This document shows positions 42,462 to 55,215 of a DNA stretch of 64,000 nucleotides, in pieces. This DNA comes from Paenibacillaceae bacterium (GTDB lineage Bacteria; Bacillota; Clostridia; Lachnospirales; Lachnospiraceae). Position numbers and translations under genes: made by a program. The notes beneath the pieces are model-generated. The model did not search any database. It was not told the DNA's origin and saw nothing but the letters and a program-made list of their open reading frames with translations. The stretch lies in the NCBI GenBank assembly GCA_015057715.1, contig SVDS01000007.1:1-64000 (forward strand), in the 5' to 3' direction. Within the stretch, counting starts at the first letter, position 1. Each line of letters begins with the position of its first letter.

Positions 42462-43163
42462 ATGAAGAAGCATAGAACAATCCTTATTGTGGATGATGAA
42501 GAAAAAATAGTGGAGGTATTGAAGGCGTATTTAGAGAAAGCGGAATATGAAATCCTTTGTGCTTATGATGGAGCAACGGCTATACAGCTGTTCCGGGAAA
42601 ACGACGTATCCTTGCTGCTATTGGACTTAATGCTGCCGGATATGATGGGAGAAGATGTGTGCCATATGATCCGGCTTCACTCCAGGGTACCGATTATCAT
42701 GCTGACAGCAAAAACAGAGGAAAAAGATTTAATTAACGGACTTAAGATGGGGGCAGATGATTATATATTTAAACCGTTCAGCCCAAGAACAGTAGTAGCT
42801 AAGGTGGAAGCAGTCCTAAGAAGAGTGGAAAGCGATCAGTTAACAGGAGTGCCTGTGTCATTTCATCAGGGAGATCTGGTCATTGATTTCAAAAATGGAG
42901 ATGTAAGGGTCCGGGGAGAAGATGCAGGTCTGACGCCTACCGAGTATAAAATTCTGATTACCCTGGCAAAAGCCCCTAACCGAATTTTCACAAGAGAGCA
43001 GCTGATTATGTACGCCCTTGATAATAATTTTGACGGTTATGACAGAAGTATCGATACTTATATAAAAAGCATTCGCACAAAGATAGAGCATGACAGGAAA
43101 AAGCCGGTTTATATTCTCACCGTTCATGGGATGGGATACAAGTTTGCCGGAGAAAAACCATGA
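42462..43163 (+). CDS. OmpR-family response regulator
   Basis: The protein has 233 residues from the ATG at 42462, which has GGGAGGA upstream. The receiver shows ILIVDDEE, phospho-Asp in LLLLDLMLPDMMG and FKPFSPRTV. The winged helix ends ILTVHGMGYKFAG. Its end overlaps the kinase start by 4 bases. It resembles BaeR/WalR-type envelope regulators, and two wall-associated genes follow (44685 and 46297). Confidence 0.9.
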   Translation: MKKHRTILIVDDEEKIVEVLKAYLEKAEYEILCAYDGATAIQLFRENDVSLLLLDLMLPDMMGEDVCHMIRLHSRVPIIMLTAKTEEKDLINGLKMGADDYIFKPFSPRTVVAKVEAVLRRVESDQLTGVPVSFHQGDLVIDFKNGDVRVRGEDAGLTPTEYKILITLAKAPNRIFTREQLIMYALDNNFDGYDRSIDTYIKSIRTKIEHDRKKPVYILTVHGMGYKFAGEKP

Positions 43164-44551
43164 AAAGAACGTTAAAAAACACACTGATTTTATACTATTC
43201 GGTTCTGGCATTGCTGATTGTTTTCGGATTGAGTTTTTTATTTAATCTGACAGCAGATAAAATATTTGAAGAGTATGCAAAGAAGCAGCATAAAAACCAG
43301 ACTCAGCAGATTATTTCACAAATTGATCAGCTTTATCTTCCTGCTTCCGCAACCTATGATCTGGAAGGTCTTAAAGTAATCGGATATGCTACGTTGCAGA
43401 ACGGAATCCTGATTCATGTACAGACAATCAACAAAGAAATCGATTGGGATATAAAAAACCATAGAAGACAGGAATGTAATATGGTACTCAGCCATGCAAA
43501 AGATCTGATGCAAAGCAGGTATCCCAATTTTAACGGAAGTTATCTGGAAGAAACTTATTCTCTAACATATGAAGGTGCGAAAACAGGTACTCTGAAAATA
43601 GGCTACTATGGTCCCTATTCCCTCAGTGATGATGAGCTGGATTTACTGAAGAGCTTAAACCATTCCCTTGTATTAATCGGTTGTGCAGCTCTTTTTATAG
43701 TTATTGTTTTAGGATTTTTAATAGCCCGGTCGGTGTCAGAACCAATTACCAGCGTCATTGATGTGGCTCAGAGAATTGCCGGGGGAGAGTACGGTGCTCT
43801 GGTAGAGAAAAAATCTCCGGTGCAGGAAACAAGCAGGATGATTGAATCCATTAATGAAATGTCACTGGCTCTGAAACTGGAAGAAAAACAGAAGAGCCAG
43901 ATCACTTCGGATGTGGCCCATGAACTCAGAACGCCCTTAGCCAACTTACAAAGTCATATGGAAGCCATGATAGACGGTGTATGGGATCCGACGACGAACC
44001 GGCTGGAGAGCTGCCATGGAGAAATTCTGCGTCTGGTAGGGATTGTTGAGCAGTTAAAGGAATTGTACGATTTAGAGAACAGAAACCAGGTTCTGGATCA
44101 GTCAGAGTTTGAATTTGGGGATTTATGCAGGGCTGTATTTCGGGATTTTGAGATAACTGCAAAAGAAAAAGAGATCAGCCTGATTGGAATTCTTCCAGAT
44201 AAAGCTCCGGTATATGGTGATTATTACCGTTTAAAACAATGTATGGTAAATCTTATTTCCAATGCACTGAACTATACCAGCCAGGGTGGAGAAATCACAG
44301 TAGAATACCAGAATCGGGGAAGTGAGGTTCGGATTATGGTATCTGACAACGGAATTGGAATACCCGGAGAAGAACTGCCCTATTTATTCGACCGGTTTTA
44401 CCGGGTTGATAAGTCAAGAAGCAAGAAGACGGGGGGAATGGGAATCGGATTGTCCATTACAAAGGCAATTGTTGGAAATCATGGAGGAACCATTGAGGCA
44501 GCAAACCGATCAGAAAAAGGGGCTGTATTTACAATGATTCTGCCCCGTTAA
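43160..44551 (+). CDS. Sensor histidine kinase (BaeS-like layout)
   Basis: The protein has 463 residues. Helices at about 9-30 and 170-189 bracket an extracellular sensor. HAMP follows (about 190-240), then HisKA with His254 in VAHELRTPLANLQ, and an ATPase domain with N-box NLISNALNY and GMGIGLSITKAIV. It is coupled to the regulator by a four-base overlap. Confidence 0.9.
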   Translation: MKRTLKNTLILYYSVLALLIVFGLSFLFNLTADKIFEEYAKKQHKNQTQQIISQIDQLYLPASATYDLEGLKVIGYATLQNGILIHVQTINKEIDWDIKNHRRQECNMVLSHAKDLMQSRYPNFNGSYLEETYSLTYEGAKTGTLKIGYYGPYSLSDDELDLLKSLNHSLVLIGCAALFIVIVLGFLIARSVSEPITSVIDVAQRIAGGEYGALVEKKSPVQETSRMIESINEMSLALKLEEKQKSQITSDVAHELRTPLANLQSHMEAMIDGVWDPTTNRLESCHGEILRLVGIVEQLKELYDLENRNQVLDQSEFEFGDLCRAVFRDFEITAKEKEISLIGILPDKAPVYGDYYRLKQCMVNLISNALNYTSQGGEITVEYQNRGSEVRIMVSDNGIGIPGEELPYLFDRFYRVDKSRSKKTGGMGIGLSITKAIVGNHGGTIEAANRSEKGAVFTMILPR

Positions 44552-44560
44552 TATTGTGAG

Positions 44561-44599
44561 AAAAGAGCATCGTCAGCAGGCCGCGGACGGTGCTTTTTC
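44561..44599 (+). terminator. Terminator after the sensor kinase gene
   Basis: AAAAGAGCATCGTC and GACGGTGCTTTTT pair with one wobble around an 11-base loop; the T run is part of the right arm. Confidence 0.6.
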
Positions 44600-44684
44600 C
44601 ATCTCCATAAAATCCCCATATTTATATGATAAATTGAAAAACGAGTCTGCATATCGCCTATGGTGAAAAAGGAGAGTGTTAAAT

Positions 44685-46259
44685 ATGCGCCAGAATGGCG
44701 GTAGAGAAAAAAGGAAATACGGAAAACGGAGTAAGGTAAAAAATGGTAACAGGACACTGTCAGTAATACTTGTGGGATGTATCTTTGCTATGGCAGCACT
44801 TTCGCTGACTTTTGCTTACTATAAAAAAGAAAAGCAAAAAGAGACAGAAGGTTTTGCCGTTTCCCAGGGAAAAGAAATTATTATAGAAACAGAGACAGAA
44901 AAGAAGATTCCTGATGATCTGAAAATCGATGGAATTTCTCTTACAGGGCTAAACAAAAAAGAGGCGAAAGAAAAATTACTGGATCATTATCCATGGGATT
45001 TAAAACTGAAGTATAAGGAACAGACAATATCCTTAAATAATCCGCTGTCCGGGCTTATTGATCAGCAGCTGGAGGATATTTTTTCACAGAATAAAGGCGG
45101 TGAATATAATCTGGACCTGACTGCTGCGAAAGAGGATGTGGTACTTCAGGTAGAAGATGCCGCCGCTAAGTGGAATAAAAAGCCCCAGAATGCCCAGCTG
45201 TCAGGTCGTGACAATAAGAATAACACATGGATCTATTCAGAAGGCGAGAGTGGAATCCAGATTGACGAAGAAAAAACAGTTAACAAGATAATGAAGCTGA
45301 TTACGGAAAAGAGTTTTCAAGGAGAGGTGGAAGCGGAGCTTGTAGTAACATCTCCTGAATTAACCGTTTCCAAAGCCAAAGAAGCTTATCAGGTAATTGG
45401 TACGTTTACCACAGCTGCTACAAGTAATCAAAACAGAAACAATAATATCCAGCTGGCGGTAAATGCATTAGACGGCCTTATTATTTATCCGGGAGAGGAA
45501 TTTTCATTTAATAAAACCACTGGAAACCGTACGATAGAGCGTGGGTATAAACCGGCAGGAGCTTATAGAAACGGAGAATTTGTGGAAGAACCGGGAGGCG
45601 GTGTATGCCAGGTATCCTCTACTCTTTACAATGCAATCATAGGTTCAGGTTTAACAACAACGGAACGTCACCCTCACAGCTTTGAGCCTTCTTATGTAAT
45701 TCCTGGAGAAGATGCAATGGTAAGTTATGATGGTTATAGCGGACCGGATCTTCGCTTTATTAATAAAGATACCACTTCCATTGCAATACGGGCTGTTTTT
45801 AAAGATAAGAAGATAACCATTTCCATAATCGCAAGACCGGTTCTGGAAAAAGGGGTTACTGTATCCATGCGCTCTGAGAAGACAAAAGAATATGATCCGC
45901 CAGAGCCAAAATACGAGGAAGACCAGACCCTTCAGCCAGACCAGAATGTGGTTATTACACAAGGAGTTAAGGGAAGTACCTGGAAAACCTATTTAGTTAA
46001 ATCAATAAGTGGCGGGCAGGCAGAAGAAGTCTATCTTCATAGCAGTACTTATAAAGGAAAGCCAGGTCTGGTAAAAAGGAATACAACTGGTGTAGTAATT
46101 CCGGCGGAAACAAAGGAGACCATCAAAGAGACGGTCAGAGAGACAGTTGCTGAGGAACCGCCCGTGGAATCACAGGAACAGGAAACGGAAGCGGTCGTAA
46201 GTCCTTCCATTGCAGAAACGAAAGAGAGCAAAGCCCAGGTTCTGGGACCTGGGGCATAA
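44685..46259 (+). CDS. VanW-family cell-wall protein
   Basis: The protein has 524 residues from the ATG at 44685; a GTG three codons earlier is too close to the GGAG. After a basic N-terminus there is one membrane anchor (about 25-45), then a peptidoglycan-binding-like domain (about 75-235). The VanW domain covers about 245-380 (IYPGEEFSFNKTTG and GGGVCQVSSTLYNAI), followed by a beta-rich domain and a Thr/Glu-rich tail. VanW proteins are surface proteins of Bacillota with unproven biochemical function. It lies 37 bases before the NlpC/P60 gene, so both probably act in the wall. Confidence 0.88.
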   Translation: MRQNGGREKRKYGKRSKVKNGNRTLSVILVGCIFAMAALSLTFAYYKKEKQKETEGFAVSQGKEIIIETETEKKIPDDLKIDGISLTGLNKKEAKEKLLDHYPWDLKLKYKEQTISLNNPLSGLIDQQLEDIFSQNKGGEYNLDLTAAKEDVVLQVEDAAAKWNKKPQNAQLSGRDNKNNTWIYSEGESGIQIDEEKTVNKIMKLITEKSFQGEVEAELVVTSPELTVSKAKEAYQVIGTFTTAATSNQNRNNNIQLAVNALDGLIIYPGEEFSFNKTTGNRTIERGYKPAGAYRNGEFVEEPGGGVCQVSSTLYNAIIGSGLTTTERHPHSFEPSYVIPGEDAMVSYDGYSGPDLRFINKDTTSIAIRAVFKDKKITISIIARPVLEKGVTVSMRSEKTKEYDPPEPKYEEDQTLQPDQNVVITQGVKGSTWKTYLVKSISGGQAEEVYLHSSTYKGKPGLVKRNTTGVVIPAETKETIKETVRETVAEEPPVESQEQETEAVVSPSIAETKESKAQVLGPGA

Positions 46260-46296
46260 TCATACATCGGACAACGGAAAGGATTAAAGATACAGC

Positions 46297-47823
46297 ATGT
46301 TGAATATTATAAAAGCACATAAGCAGGTAGTAATTTTTCTCACTGCAGCTGCATTGTTGGCAGCAGTGTACGCCGTATTTATATATAATCGGTCCACTGC
46401 AAATTCTCCGTCCGGGCAGAAAGAAGCAGCTGTTGCTGCAGACGAGAGCAGTCCGGTTGTAAAGCTGGAAACAGAAAATGAACCGGTTTTGCCTGCAACA
46501 GAAAGTGAAGCACAAAAAATTTCCATGCCGGATAATTTAAAAGAGGGTATGGAGCATCCGTTTGTGGCAAAATTACAGGAACGGCTGATGGAACTGGGAT
46601 TTATGGAAAATGATGAGCCCACTCTGTACTACGGACCTGTAACAGCCAGTGCCATAAAGACCTATCAAAGACAGAATAATCTGATTCAGGATGGAGTTGC
46701 AGGACAGGAGACACTGGCAACCCTTTTCTCTCAGGAAGCAAAATATTATGCGGTGTCTCTGGGAATCTCCGGAGAAGATGTAAAACGAATCCAGAACAGA
46801 CTGTATGAGCTGGGCTATCTGACTAAGAAAGAAGATGTGAACGGGGATTTTAATGAAAGTACTCAAAAAGCAGTGATGAAACTGCAGGAGCTGAACCAGC
46901 TGTCAATCGATGGAAAGGTAGGGCGGCAGACAATTAATCTGCTTTACAGCGAAGAGGTGAAACCCGATTATCTGGCATACGGAGAGAAAAATGATGTGGT
47001 TCTTGCGGCTCAGAATCGTTTGAAAAGTCTTGGATATTTAACAACTGCCCCTGATGGTAATTACGGGAATGACACAGTAATGGCGGTAAAACAGTTCCAG
47101 TCCAGAAACGATTTGGTAGTAGACGGATTTTTAGGACCATCCACAAGGATCGCCTTAGAGCAAGGGGAAGCCACGCCAAATGGAATCGTATTAGGAGAGC
47201 AGGGAGAGAGCGTAAAACGGATTCAGGAACTTTTAAATAAATACGGTTATCTGTCTTCTTCCAATGCGACCGGTTACTTCGGTGAGATAACGGAGCAGGC
47301 GGTAAAAAAGTTTCAGGCAGATAATGGTCTGAAAGCTGACGGATCAGTTGGAGTTAAGACTCTTTCATTGCTGACAGGAGACAAGGGGGTTAAAGCCGGT
47401 ACGGGTTCCCGCCCAGGCACATCAGATGGAGGTAAAAGCAGCGGAGGAAATACAATCAATGGAAACATAAAAGCATTGATAGATGTTGCAGCATCAAAAG
47501 TGGGGTCAAAATATGTATGGGGATCAAAAGGACCAAGTTCCTTTGACTGTTCCGGTTTTGTTTACTGGAGTCTGAATCAGGTTGGAGTAAGACAGAGCTA
47601 CCTTACCTCAAGCGGGTGGAAGAGCATGGGAAAATATAAACGTATATCCAATTATGATGATATAAAGCCCGGTGATATTGTTGTGGAAAAGGGTCATATG
47701 GGAATTGCCGCAGAGGGTGGAAAGGTAATTGATGCTTCCTCGGGCAACGGAAAAGTAGTTTACCGGCAGCGTTCTGACTGGTGGAGAAACAACTTTATTG
47801 TGGCGTGGAGAATATTCGAATAG
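46297..47823 (+). CDS. Peptidoglycan hydrolase: four PG-binding repeats plus NlpC/P60
   Basis: The protein has 508 residues. An N-terminal membrane anchor or signal (about 10-30) is followed by four PG_binding_1 repeats at about 88-144, 158-216, 232-288 and 302-360, each with VxxxQxxL..LGY.. and a closing D.xxG..T pattern. A Gly/Ser linker (365-388) leads to an NlpC/P60 endopeptidase domain with Cys418 in FDCSGFV and His467 in KGHMGI. It should cleave stem peptides in the wall. The ribosome site (GGAAAGGA) is rather far from the ATG. Confidence 0.92.
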   Translation: MLNIIKAHKQVVIFLTAAALLAAVYAVFIYNRSTANSPSGQKEAAVAADESSPVVKLETENEPVLPATESEAQKISMPDNLKEGMEHPFVAKLQERLMELGFMENDEPTLYYGPVTASAIKTYQRQNNLIQDGVAGQETLATLFSQEAKYYAVSLGISGEDVKRIQNRLYELGYLTKKEDVNGDFNESTQKAVMKLQELNQLSIDGKVGRQTINLLYSEEVKPDYLAYGEKNDVVLAAQNRLKSLGYLTTAPDGNYGNDTVMAVKQFQSRNDLVVDGFLGPSTRIALEQGEATPNGIVLGEQGESVKRIQELLNKYGYLSSSNATGYFGEITEQAVKKFQADNGLKADGSVGVKTLSLLTGDKGVKAGTGSRPGTSDGGKSSGGNTINGNIKALIDVAASKVGSKYVWGSKGPSSFDCSGFVYWSLNQVGVRQSYLTSSGWKSMGKYKRISNYDDIKPGDIVVEKGHMGIAAEGGKVIDASSGNGKVVYRQRSDWWRNNFIVAWRIFE

Positions 47824-47837
47824 GAAAATTATTTATC

Positions 47838-47964
47838 TTGCTAAATTCATTCTTTTGTATTATACTATGGTCAAATGGATGGTGATTGCATTTGCAAGCT
47901 ATACCTGTTTATTATGTTATTGTGGCGTTTTTTGCCCATAATACATGATAAACAGGTTTTTTTT
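47838..47964 (+). promoter_or_regulatory. Second antitermination leader (promoter, RAT-like site, terminator)
   Basis: TTGCTA (47838) and TATACT (47861) are 17 bases apart. A RAT-like element of 30 bases (47877-47906) begins GGATGGTGATTGCAT and ends TATACCT. It overlaps the left arm of a long hairpin whose arms ACCTGTTTAT (47903-47912) and ATAAACAGGT (47948-47957) continue inward with few mismatches. Eight T follow. The RAT differs from the 34770 one, so the two antiterminators may not cross-talk. Confidence 0.8.
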
Positions 47965-48017
47965 CGCCAAAAACAGGAACTTGAGGATTATTATTACATT
48001 GGACAGGGGTGAGAAGC

Positions 48018-48860
48018 ATGATCATTTACAAAATTTTTAATAACAACGCAGTCGTTATCAGAGATGAAAACGGGGTGGAGAAGGTTGTTATGGGCTGCGG
48101 TCTGGCATTTAAAAAGAAGAATGGAGATGAGCTTGATGAAAGCAAAATCGATAAGATTTTTGTTTTATCAGATCCCTTAATTAACAACCGGTTTCAGGAG
48201 CTGGTTGCCAACATTCCCATCGGCTATGTGGAGCTGGGAGAAGAGATGATTGAATATGCTTCAGAGGTATTAGAGGCAGACTTAAATGATACCATTCATT
48301 TATCTTTAATCGATCACATTTATTCTGCCGTGAAACGGTTCCAGGAAGGAATCACAATAAAAAACGCCATTTTATGGGATATAAAGAAGTTTTACAAAAA
48401 AGAGTTTGAGATTGGTTTAAAGGCACTGGATATGATAGAAAAACGTTTTTCTATCCGCCTGCCGGAAGATGAAGCGGGATTTATCGCCATTCATTTTGTG
48501 GAGGCTGTTACGAAAAAAGGCTCCGAAGAGATTCATCAGGTTGCGGAACTGATCTCAGAGATCACCAATATTGTTTCCTATAATTTTCACTTGTTTTTTA
48601 AAGAAGACTCATTATATTATTACCGTTTTATCACTCACTTAAAGTTTTTTGCCCAGAGACTTCTGGAGGGAAAAACCTATCTTGATGATGAGCAGGATGA
48701 TCTGCTGTTAATCATTAAGAAAAAATATGTGAATGCCTATGAGTGTGCGGAAAAGATTTGTGAGTTTCTCAGAAAGAAATATAACTACCAGGTATCCAAT
48801 GATGAAAAACTGTATTTAACGCTTCATATTGAACGAGTTGTTTATAAGACTGTTTTATGA
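48018..48860 (+). CDS. BglG/LicT-family antiterminator of the beta-glucoside operon
   Basis: The protein has 280 residues from the ATG at 48018 (GGGGTGAG upstream); a GTG at 48009 is too close to the site. An RNA-binding CAT domain (MIIYKIFNNNAVVIRDENG, 1-55) and two PRDs follow, with His in LIDHIYSAVKR, AIHFVEAV, ITHLKFFAQR and TLHIERV. It would relieve the terminator directly upstream when the sugar is present. Confidence 0.92.
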   Translation: MIIYKIFNNNAVVIRDENGVEKVVMGCGLAFKKKNGDELDESKIDKIFVLSDPLINNRFQELVANIPIGYVELGEEMIEYASEVLEADLNDTIHLSLIDHIYSAVKRFQEGITIKNAILWDIKKFYKKEFEIGLKALDMIEKRFSIRLPEDEAGFIAIHFVEAVTKKGSEEIHQVAELISEITNIVSYNFHLFFKEDSLYYYRFITHLKFFAQRLLEGKTYLDDEQDDLLLIIKKKYVNAYECAEKICEFLRKKYNYQVSNDEKLYLTLHIERVVYKTVL

Positions 48861-48905
48861 CAAGATGGTTACATTAGGTTGGCTAAACTTTCATATTTCA
48901 AATAA

Positions 48906-52223
<3,318 letters not shown>

Positions 52224-52224
52224 G

Positions 52225-52271
52225 AACAGGGACATGCCGGAGGTGTTTTTCTACCGGTATGTCCCTGTTTT
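52225..52271 (+). terminator. Terminator after the beta-glucoside operon
   Basis: AACAGGGACATGCCGG and CCGGTATGTCCCTGTT pair with one wobble around a 13-base loop, then TTTTG. Confidence 0.88.
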
Positions 52272-52306
52272 GTAATAAAATGGCAGATAATAAATTAAAG
52301 CTACTA

Positions 52307-52362
52307 TTGACAGGAGCTGAAGCAGGGAGTAATATCTATTTAGAAAAACATCTAAATAGATA
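52307..52362 (+). promoter_or_regulatory. SdpR-type promoter and palindromic operator
   Basis: TTGACA (52307) and TAATAT (52330) are 17 bases apart. A perfect 12-base inverted repeat, TATCTATTTAGA (52333-52344) and TCTAAATAGATA (52351-52362), overlaps the -10 and the start of the transcript. It is well placed for autorepression by the ArsR-type protein encoded next. Confidence 0.8.
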
Positions 52363-52373
52363 GGAGGATTATA

Positions 52374-52655
52374 TTGGGATTTCCAGATACGTTTAAGGCA
52401 CTATCAGATCCCGTCAGGCGGGAGATTCTAATGATGTTAAGAAGCGGCCGTTTATCTGCGGGACAGATAGCAGAAAAATTTGATATGACAAATGCCACCA
52501 TCTCGTACCACCTCACACAGTTGAAAAAGGCGGATCTGGTATTTGAATCAAAGCACAAAAATTTTGTTTATTATGAACTGAATACATCAGTTTTTGAGGA
52601 GCTTATGCTTTGGCTGTCTCAATTTAAGGGAAAGGATAAGAATGATGAAGAATAA
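52374..52655 (+). CDS. sdpR: SdpR-type ArsR-family autorepressor
   Basis: The protein has 93 residues and starts at TTG behind TAGGAGG. It is a compact winged helix (FKALSDPVRREILMMLRSG, then TNATISYHLTQLKKADLV and KNFVYYELN) without metal-binding Cys or His sets. It is followed by an SdpI homologue with a 14-base overlap, the arrangement of Bacillus SdpR/SdpI. In Bacillus, SdpI binding of the SdpC toxin sequesters SdpR. No sdpC-like gene is seen here. Confidence 0.88.
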   Translation: MGFPDTFKALSDPVRREILMMLRSGRLSAGQIAEKFDMTNATISYHLTQLKKADLVFESKHKNFVYYELNTSVFEELMLWLSQFKGKDKNDEE

Positions 52656-53292
52656 AAGAACAATGATTATAACCTCTATTTTGTGTTTGCTTCCGGAGAT
52701 TCTCTCTGTGATACTCTATCAGAGACTGCCGGAGCAAATCGCAGTACACTGGAACAGCGCAGGTGAGATTAACGGATATCTCCCCAAAGCCATGGCTGCA
52801 TTTGGAATGCCAGTTGTATTTCTGCTTTTAAATATTTTCTCAAATATAAGCCTGCTATATGACCCCAGGCGGAAGAATCAGCCCAAGGCACTCCGTGCAG
52901 TCGGTATTTGGATGGTACCTCTCATTTCCCTGATTCTGGTTCCTGCCACCCTCATTATGTCACTTGGTGTTAAATTTCCAATCTCAACATTTTCATTTAT
53001 CCTGACAGGTATTGTATTGATTATAACAGGTAATTATTTACCCAAAAGCAGAAGAAATTACGTGATGGGGGTGAGACTTCCATGGACCTTTCATGATTCG
53101 GATAACTGGAATAAAACAAACCGGCTGGCGGGTCGTATTATGGTGGGGGGAGGTTTCGTCATCTTAGTAAGCGGATTTTTGCATGTGAATTTTGTTTTCC
53201 AGGAAGTCCCTATCCTTATTCTCGTGGTGGTTTTAATCGTTGTTATTCCCTATTTTTATTCTTTTGCCCTGTATAAGAAAGAGCAGTCTTAG
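52642..53292 (+). CDS. sdpI: SdpI-family membrane protein
   Basis: The protein has 216 residues from the ATG at 52642 (AAAGGA upstream). Six membrane helices are likely. The N-terminal DUF1648 signature (LPEQIAVHWNSAGEINGYLPK) is followed by the SdpI signature (SRRNYVMGVRLPWT, then W.KTNRLAG). In Bacillus the protein gives immunity to SdpC toxin and senses it. Here it may respond to toxins of neighbours. Confidence 0.9.
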   Translation: MMKNKRTMIITSILCLLPEILSVILYQRLPEQIAVHWNSAGEINGYLPKAMAAFGMPVVFLLLNIFSNISLLYDPRRKNQPKALRAVGIWMVPLISLILVPATLIMSLGVKFPISTFSFILTGIVLIITGNYLPKSRRNYVMGVRLPWTFHDSDNWNKTNRLAGRIMVGGGFVILVSGFLHVNFVFQEVPILILVVVLIVVIPYFYSFALYKKEQS

Positions 53293-53359
53293 CTTATTAT
53301 ACTTAAATTTATTACGATAATTTATATGAGTTAATATAAATCGGATTTGGAGGTGTTAG

Positions 53360-54034
53360 ATGGCTACAATTCTTGTTGTTGAAGATGATAAACATACAAG
53401 ACTGCTTACTTGTGCCAGATTGAAACCCCATTATGCAGTGGAAGAGGCGGAGAATGGGGAACAGGCGTTGAACATGTTGGATCAAAAACATATAGATCTC
53501 ATTATTGCCGATATCCAGATGCCTGTTATGAATGGCTATGATCTGGTAAGGGAGATGCGTGAATCAGGAATTCAAATCCCAGTTATCATGTTGACAGCGA
53601 TGCACACGTTTGATGATAAAAGAACCGGCTTTGCTTCCGGCACAGATGATTACATGACAAAGCCCATCGATTATGAAGAGCTTCTCTGGCGAATAAAAGC
53701 ACTTCTAAGAAGGGCCAATATCGTCAGCCAGAGAAAAATTATAATTGGAAATATTACTCTTGATTCCGCTTCTTATACCGTAACAAGAGGAGAAACAACA
53801 ACAGAACTGGCGAAGAAGGAGTTCGATCTGCTTTATAAATTGCTTTCCTATCCTGGTATGATTTTTACAAAATCCCAGCTTCTAGATGAAATATGGGGTT
53901 ATGATACCAATAGCGATGAGACAACGATAAAGACCCATATTAACAGATTGAGGAATAAATTTGCAGACTGTACCGAGTTCGAAATCATCACAATCAGGGG
54001 ATTGGGGTATAAGGCGGAGATCCATGAAAAATAA
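53360..54034 (+). CDS. OmpR-family response regulator upstream of the efflux operon
   Basis: The protein has 224 residues, with TTGGAGG before the ATG. The receiver shows ILVVEDDKH, phospho-Asp in LIIADIQMPVMNG and TKPIDYEEL. The winged helix ends IITIRGLGYKAE. It overlaps the kinase gene by 11 bases. An 11-base-spaced direct repeat before the downstream SDR/RND operon suggests its target. Confidence 0.9.
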   Translation: MATILVVEDDKHTRLLTCARLKPHYAVEEAENGEQALNMLDQKHIDLIIADIQMPVMNGYDLVREMRESGIQIPVIMLTAMHTFDDKRTGFASGTDDYMTKPIDYEELLWRIKALLRRANIVSQRKIIIGNITLDSASYTVTRGETTTELAKKEFDLLYKLLSYPGMIFTKSQLLDEIWGYDTNSDETTIKTHINRLRNKFADCTEFEIITIRGLGYKAEIHEK

Positions 54035-55064
54035 TTACAGTAAAAGGAACAGAAAATCACTTGCAATTCATTGGGCTGTCTGGTTTTATATTTTAATACT
54101 GATTAGTTCTGTCATGGCCTTCGGACTTATTGCGTATCTGGAATTGGATATGAATGGGAATGAAGCGATTTACATGCTTGCCATGATGCCTTGTATGGGT
54201 ATAATCGCAGGAGCAGCCTTGCTAAAAATAATAAGTGTACTGAAACTCCGAATGAAAAAGATTCTGGATGGAATTACCAGTGTGGCGGAAGGTGATCTGG
54301 ATGTTGTGTTAGATTTAAATAATTCCGGAGAATACAGAGAAATGTACGAGAATTTTAACCGTATGGTACGGGAATTGAAGAATACAAAAGTTGAAATGCA
54401 GAATTTTATCAATGATTTCTCCCATGAATTTAAAACCCCCATAACTTCCATTCATGGTTTTGCGGAACTGCTGTTAGAAGAAAATATAAGTGCAGAGGAT
54501 AGAAAACAATACCTTCAGATTATATTAGAGGAATCCCAGCGGCTGGCATCACTTTCTCAAAACACGCTGTTACTTTCAAAGCTGGATGCACAGGAGGTTT
54601 TAACGGATAAAAAGGAATTTCAATTAGATGAGCAGATTAAAAAATGTGCAATTTTATTGTTCCGGCAAATAGAAAAGAAACAAATTATATTAAATATGGA
54701 GTTGGCCCCCGTAAGATACTATGGAAACGCAGAACTGCTGCACCAGGTATGGATGAATCTAATTAGTAATGCGATTAAATTTACGCCCAATGGCGGAGAA
54801 ATTACTATTATAATGATTGCTGTAGGAAATCAGATTACCATTAATATATCGGATACAGGAATCGGTATGGATGAGGAGACCGCCAGGCTTATTTTTAACA
54901 AATACTATCAGGGAGATTCGTCTCATGCTACCGCAGGGTTTGGTCTTGGGCTTTCTATTGTGAAGCGTATTGTAGATTTGTCCAGGGGTGAAATTATTGT
55001 AACCAGTGTTCCCGGCAAAGGAAGCACATTTTCAGTAGTATTACAAAATCAAAAAAATAAATAA
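54024..55064 (+). CDS. Sensor histidine kinase with a minimal sensor
   Basis: The protein has 346 residues from the ATG at 54024. Two membrane helices (about 15-39 and 50-72) are separated by only about ten extracellular residues. HAMP follows (73-125), then HisKA with His134 in DFSHEFKTPITSIHGF, and an ATPase domain (GFGLGLSIVKRIV). The lack of an extracellular domain is typical of intramembrane-sensing kinases that detect membrane-active compounds. Confidence 0.9.
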   Translation: MKNNYSKRNRKSLAIHWAVWFYILILISSVMAFGLIAYLELDMNGNEAIYMLAMMPCMGIIAGAALLKIISVLKLRMKKILDGITSVAEGDLDVVLDLNNSGEYREMYENFNRMVRELKNTKVEMQNFINDFSHEFKTPITSIHGFAELLLEENISAEDRKQYLQIILEESQRLASLSQNTLLLSKLDAQEVLTDKKEFQLDEQIKKCAILLFRQIEKKQIILNMELAPVRYYGNAELLHQVWMNLISNAIKFTPNGGEITIIMIAVGNQITINISDTGIGMDEETARLIFNKYYQGDSSHATAGFGLGLSIVKRIVDLSRGEIIVTSVPGKGSTFSVVLQNQKNK

Positions 55065-55067
55065 AAA

Positions 55068-55113
55068 GAAAGAGGTCTTACATGGACGTTGATCCTGTAA
55101 TGCCTCTTTTTTT
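55068..55113 (+). terminator. Terminator after the two-component operon
   Basis: AAAGAGGTCTTACA and TGTAATGCCTCTTT form an imperfect stem, followed by TTTTT. Confidence 0.75.
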
Positions 55114-55143
55114 GTATTATAAAAACTCTGCTGTTTTTATTTT

Positions 55144-55177
55144 AGTTTACGTTCAGTTTACAAACGCTTATTACAAT
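55144..55177 (+). promoter_or_regulatory. Candidate activator site and promoter of the SDR/RND operon
   Basis: AGTTTAC occurs at 55144-55150 and 55155-55161, one helical turn apart. TACAAT (55172) could be the -10, while the 17-base-upstream hexamer is poor. Tandem half-sites over the -35 fit activation by an OmpR-type regulator such as that at 53360. Confidence 0.5.
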
Positions 55178-55215
55178 GCAGAAGTAGTCATTCAACAGGC
55201 TTAGGAGGAGATTCA

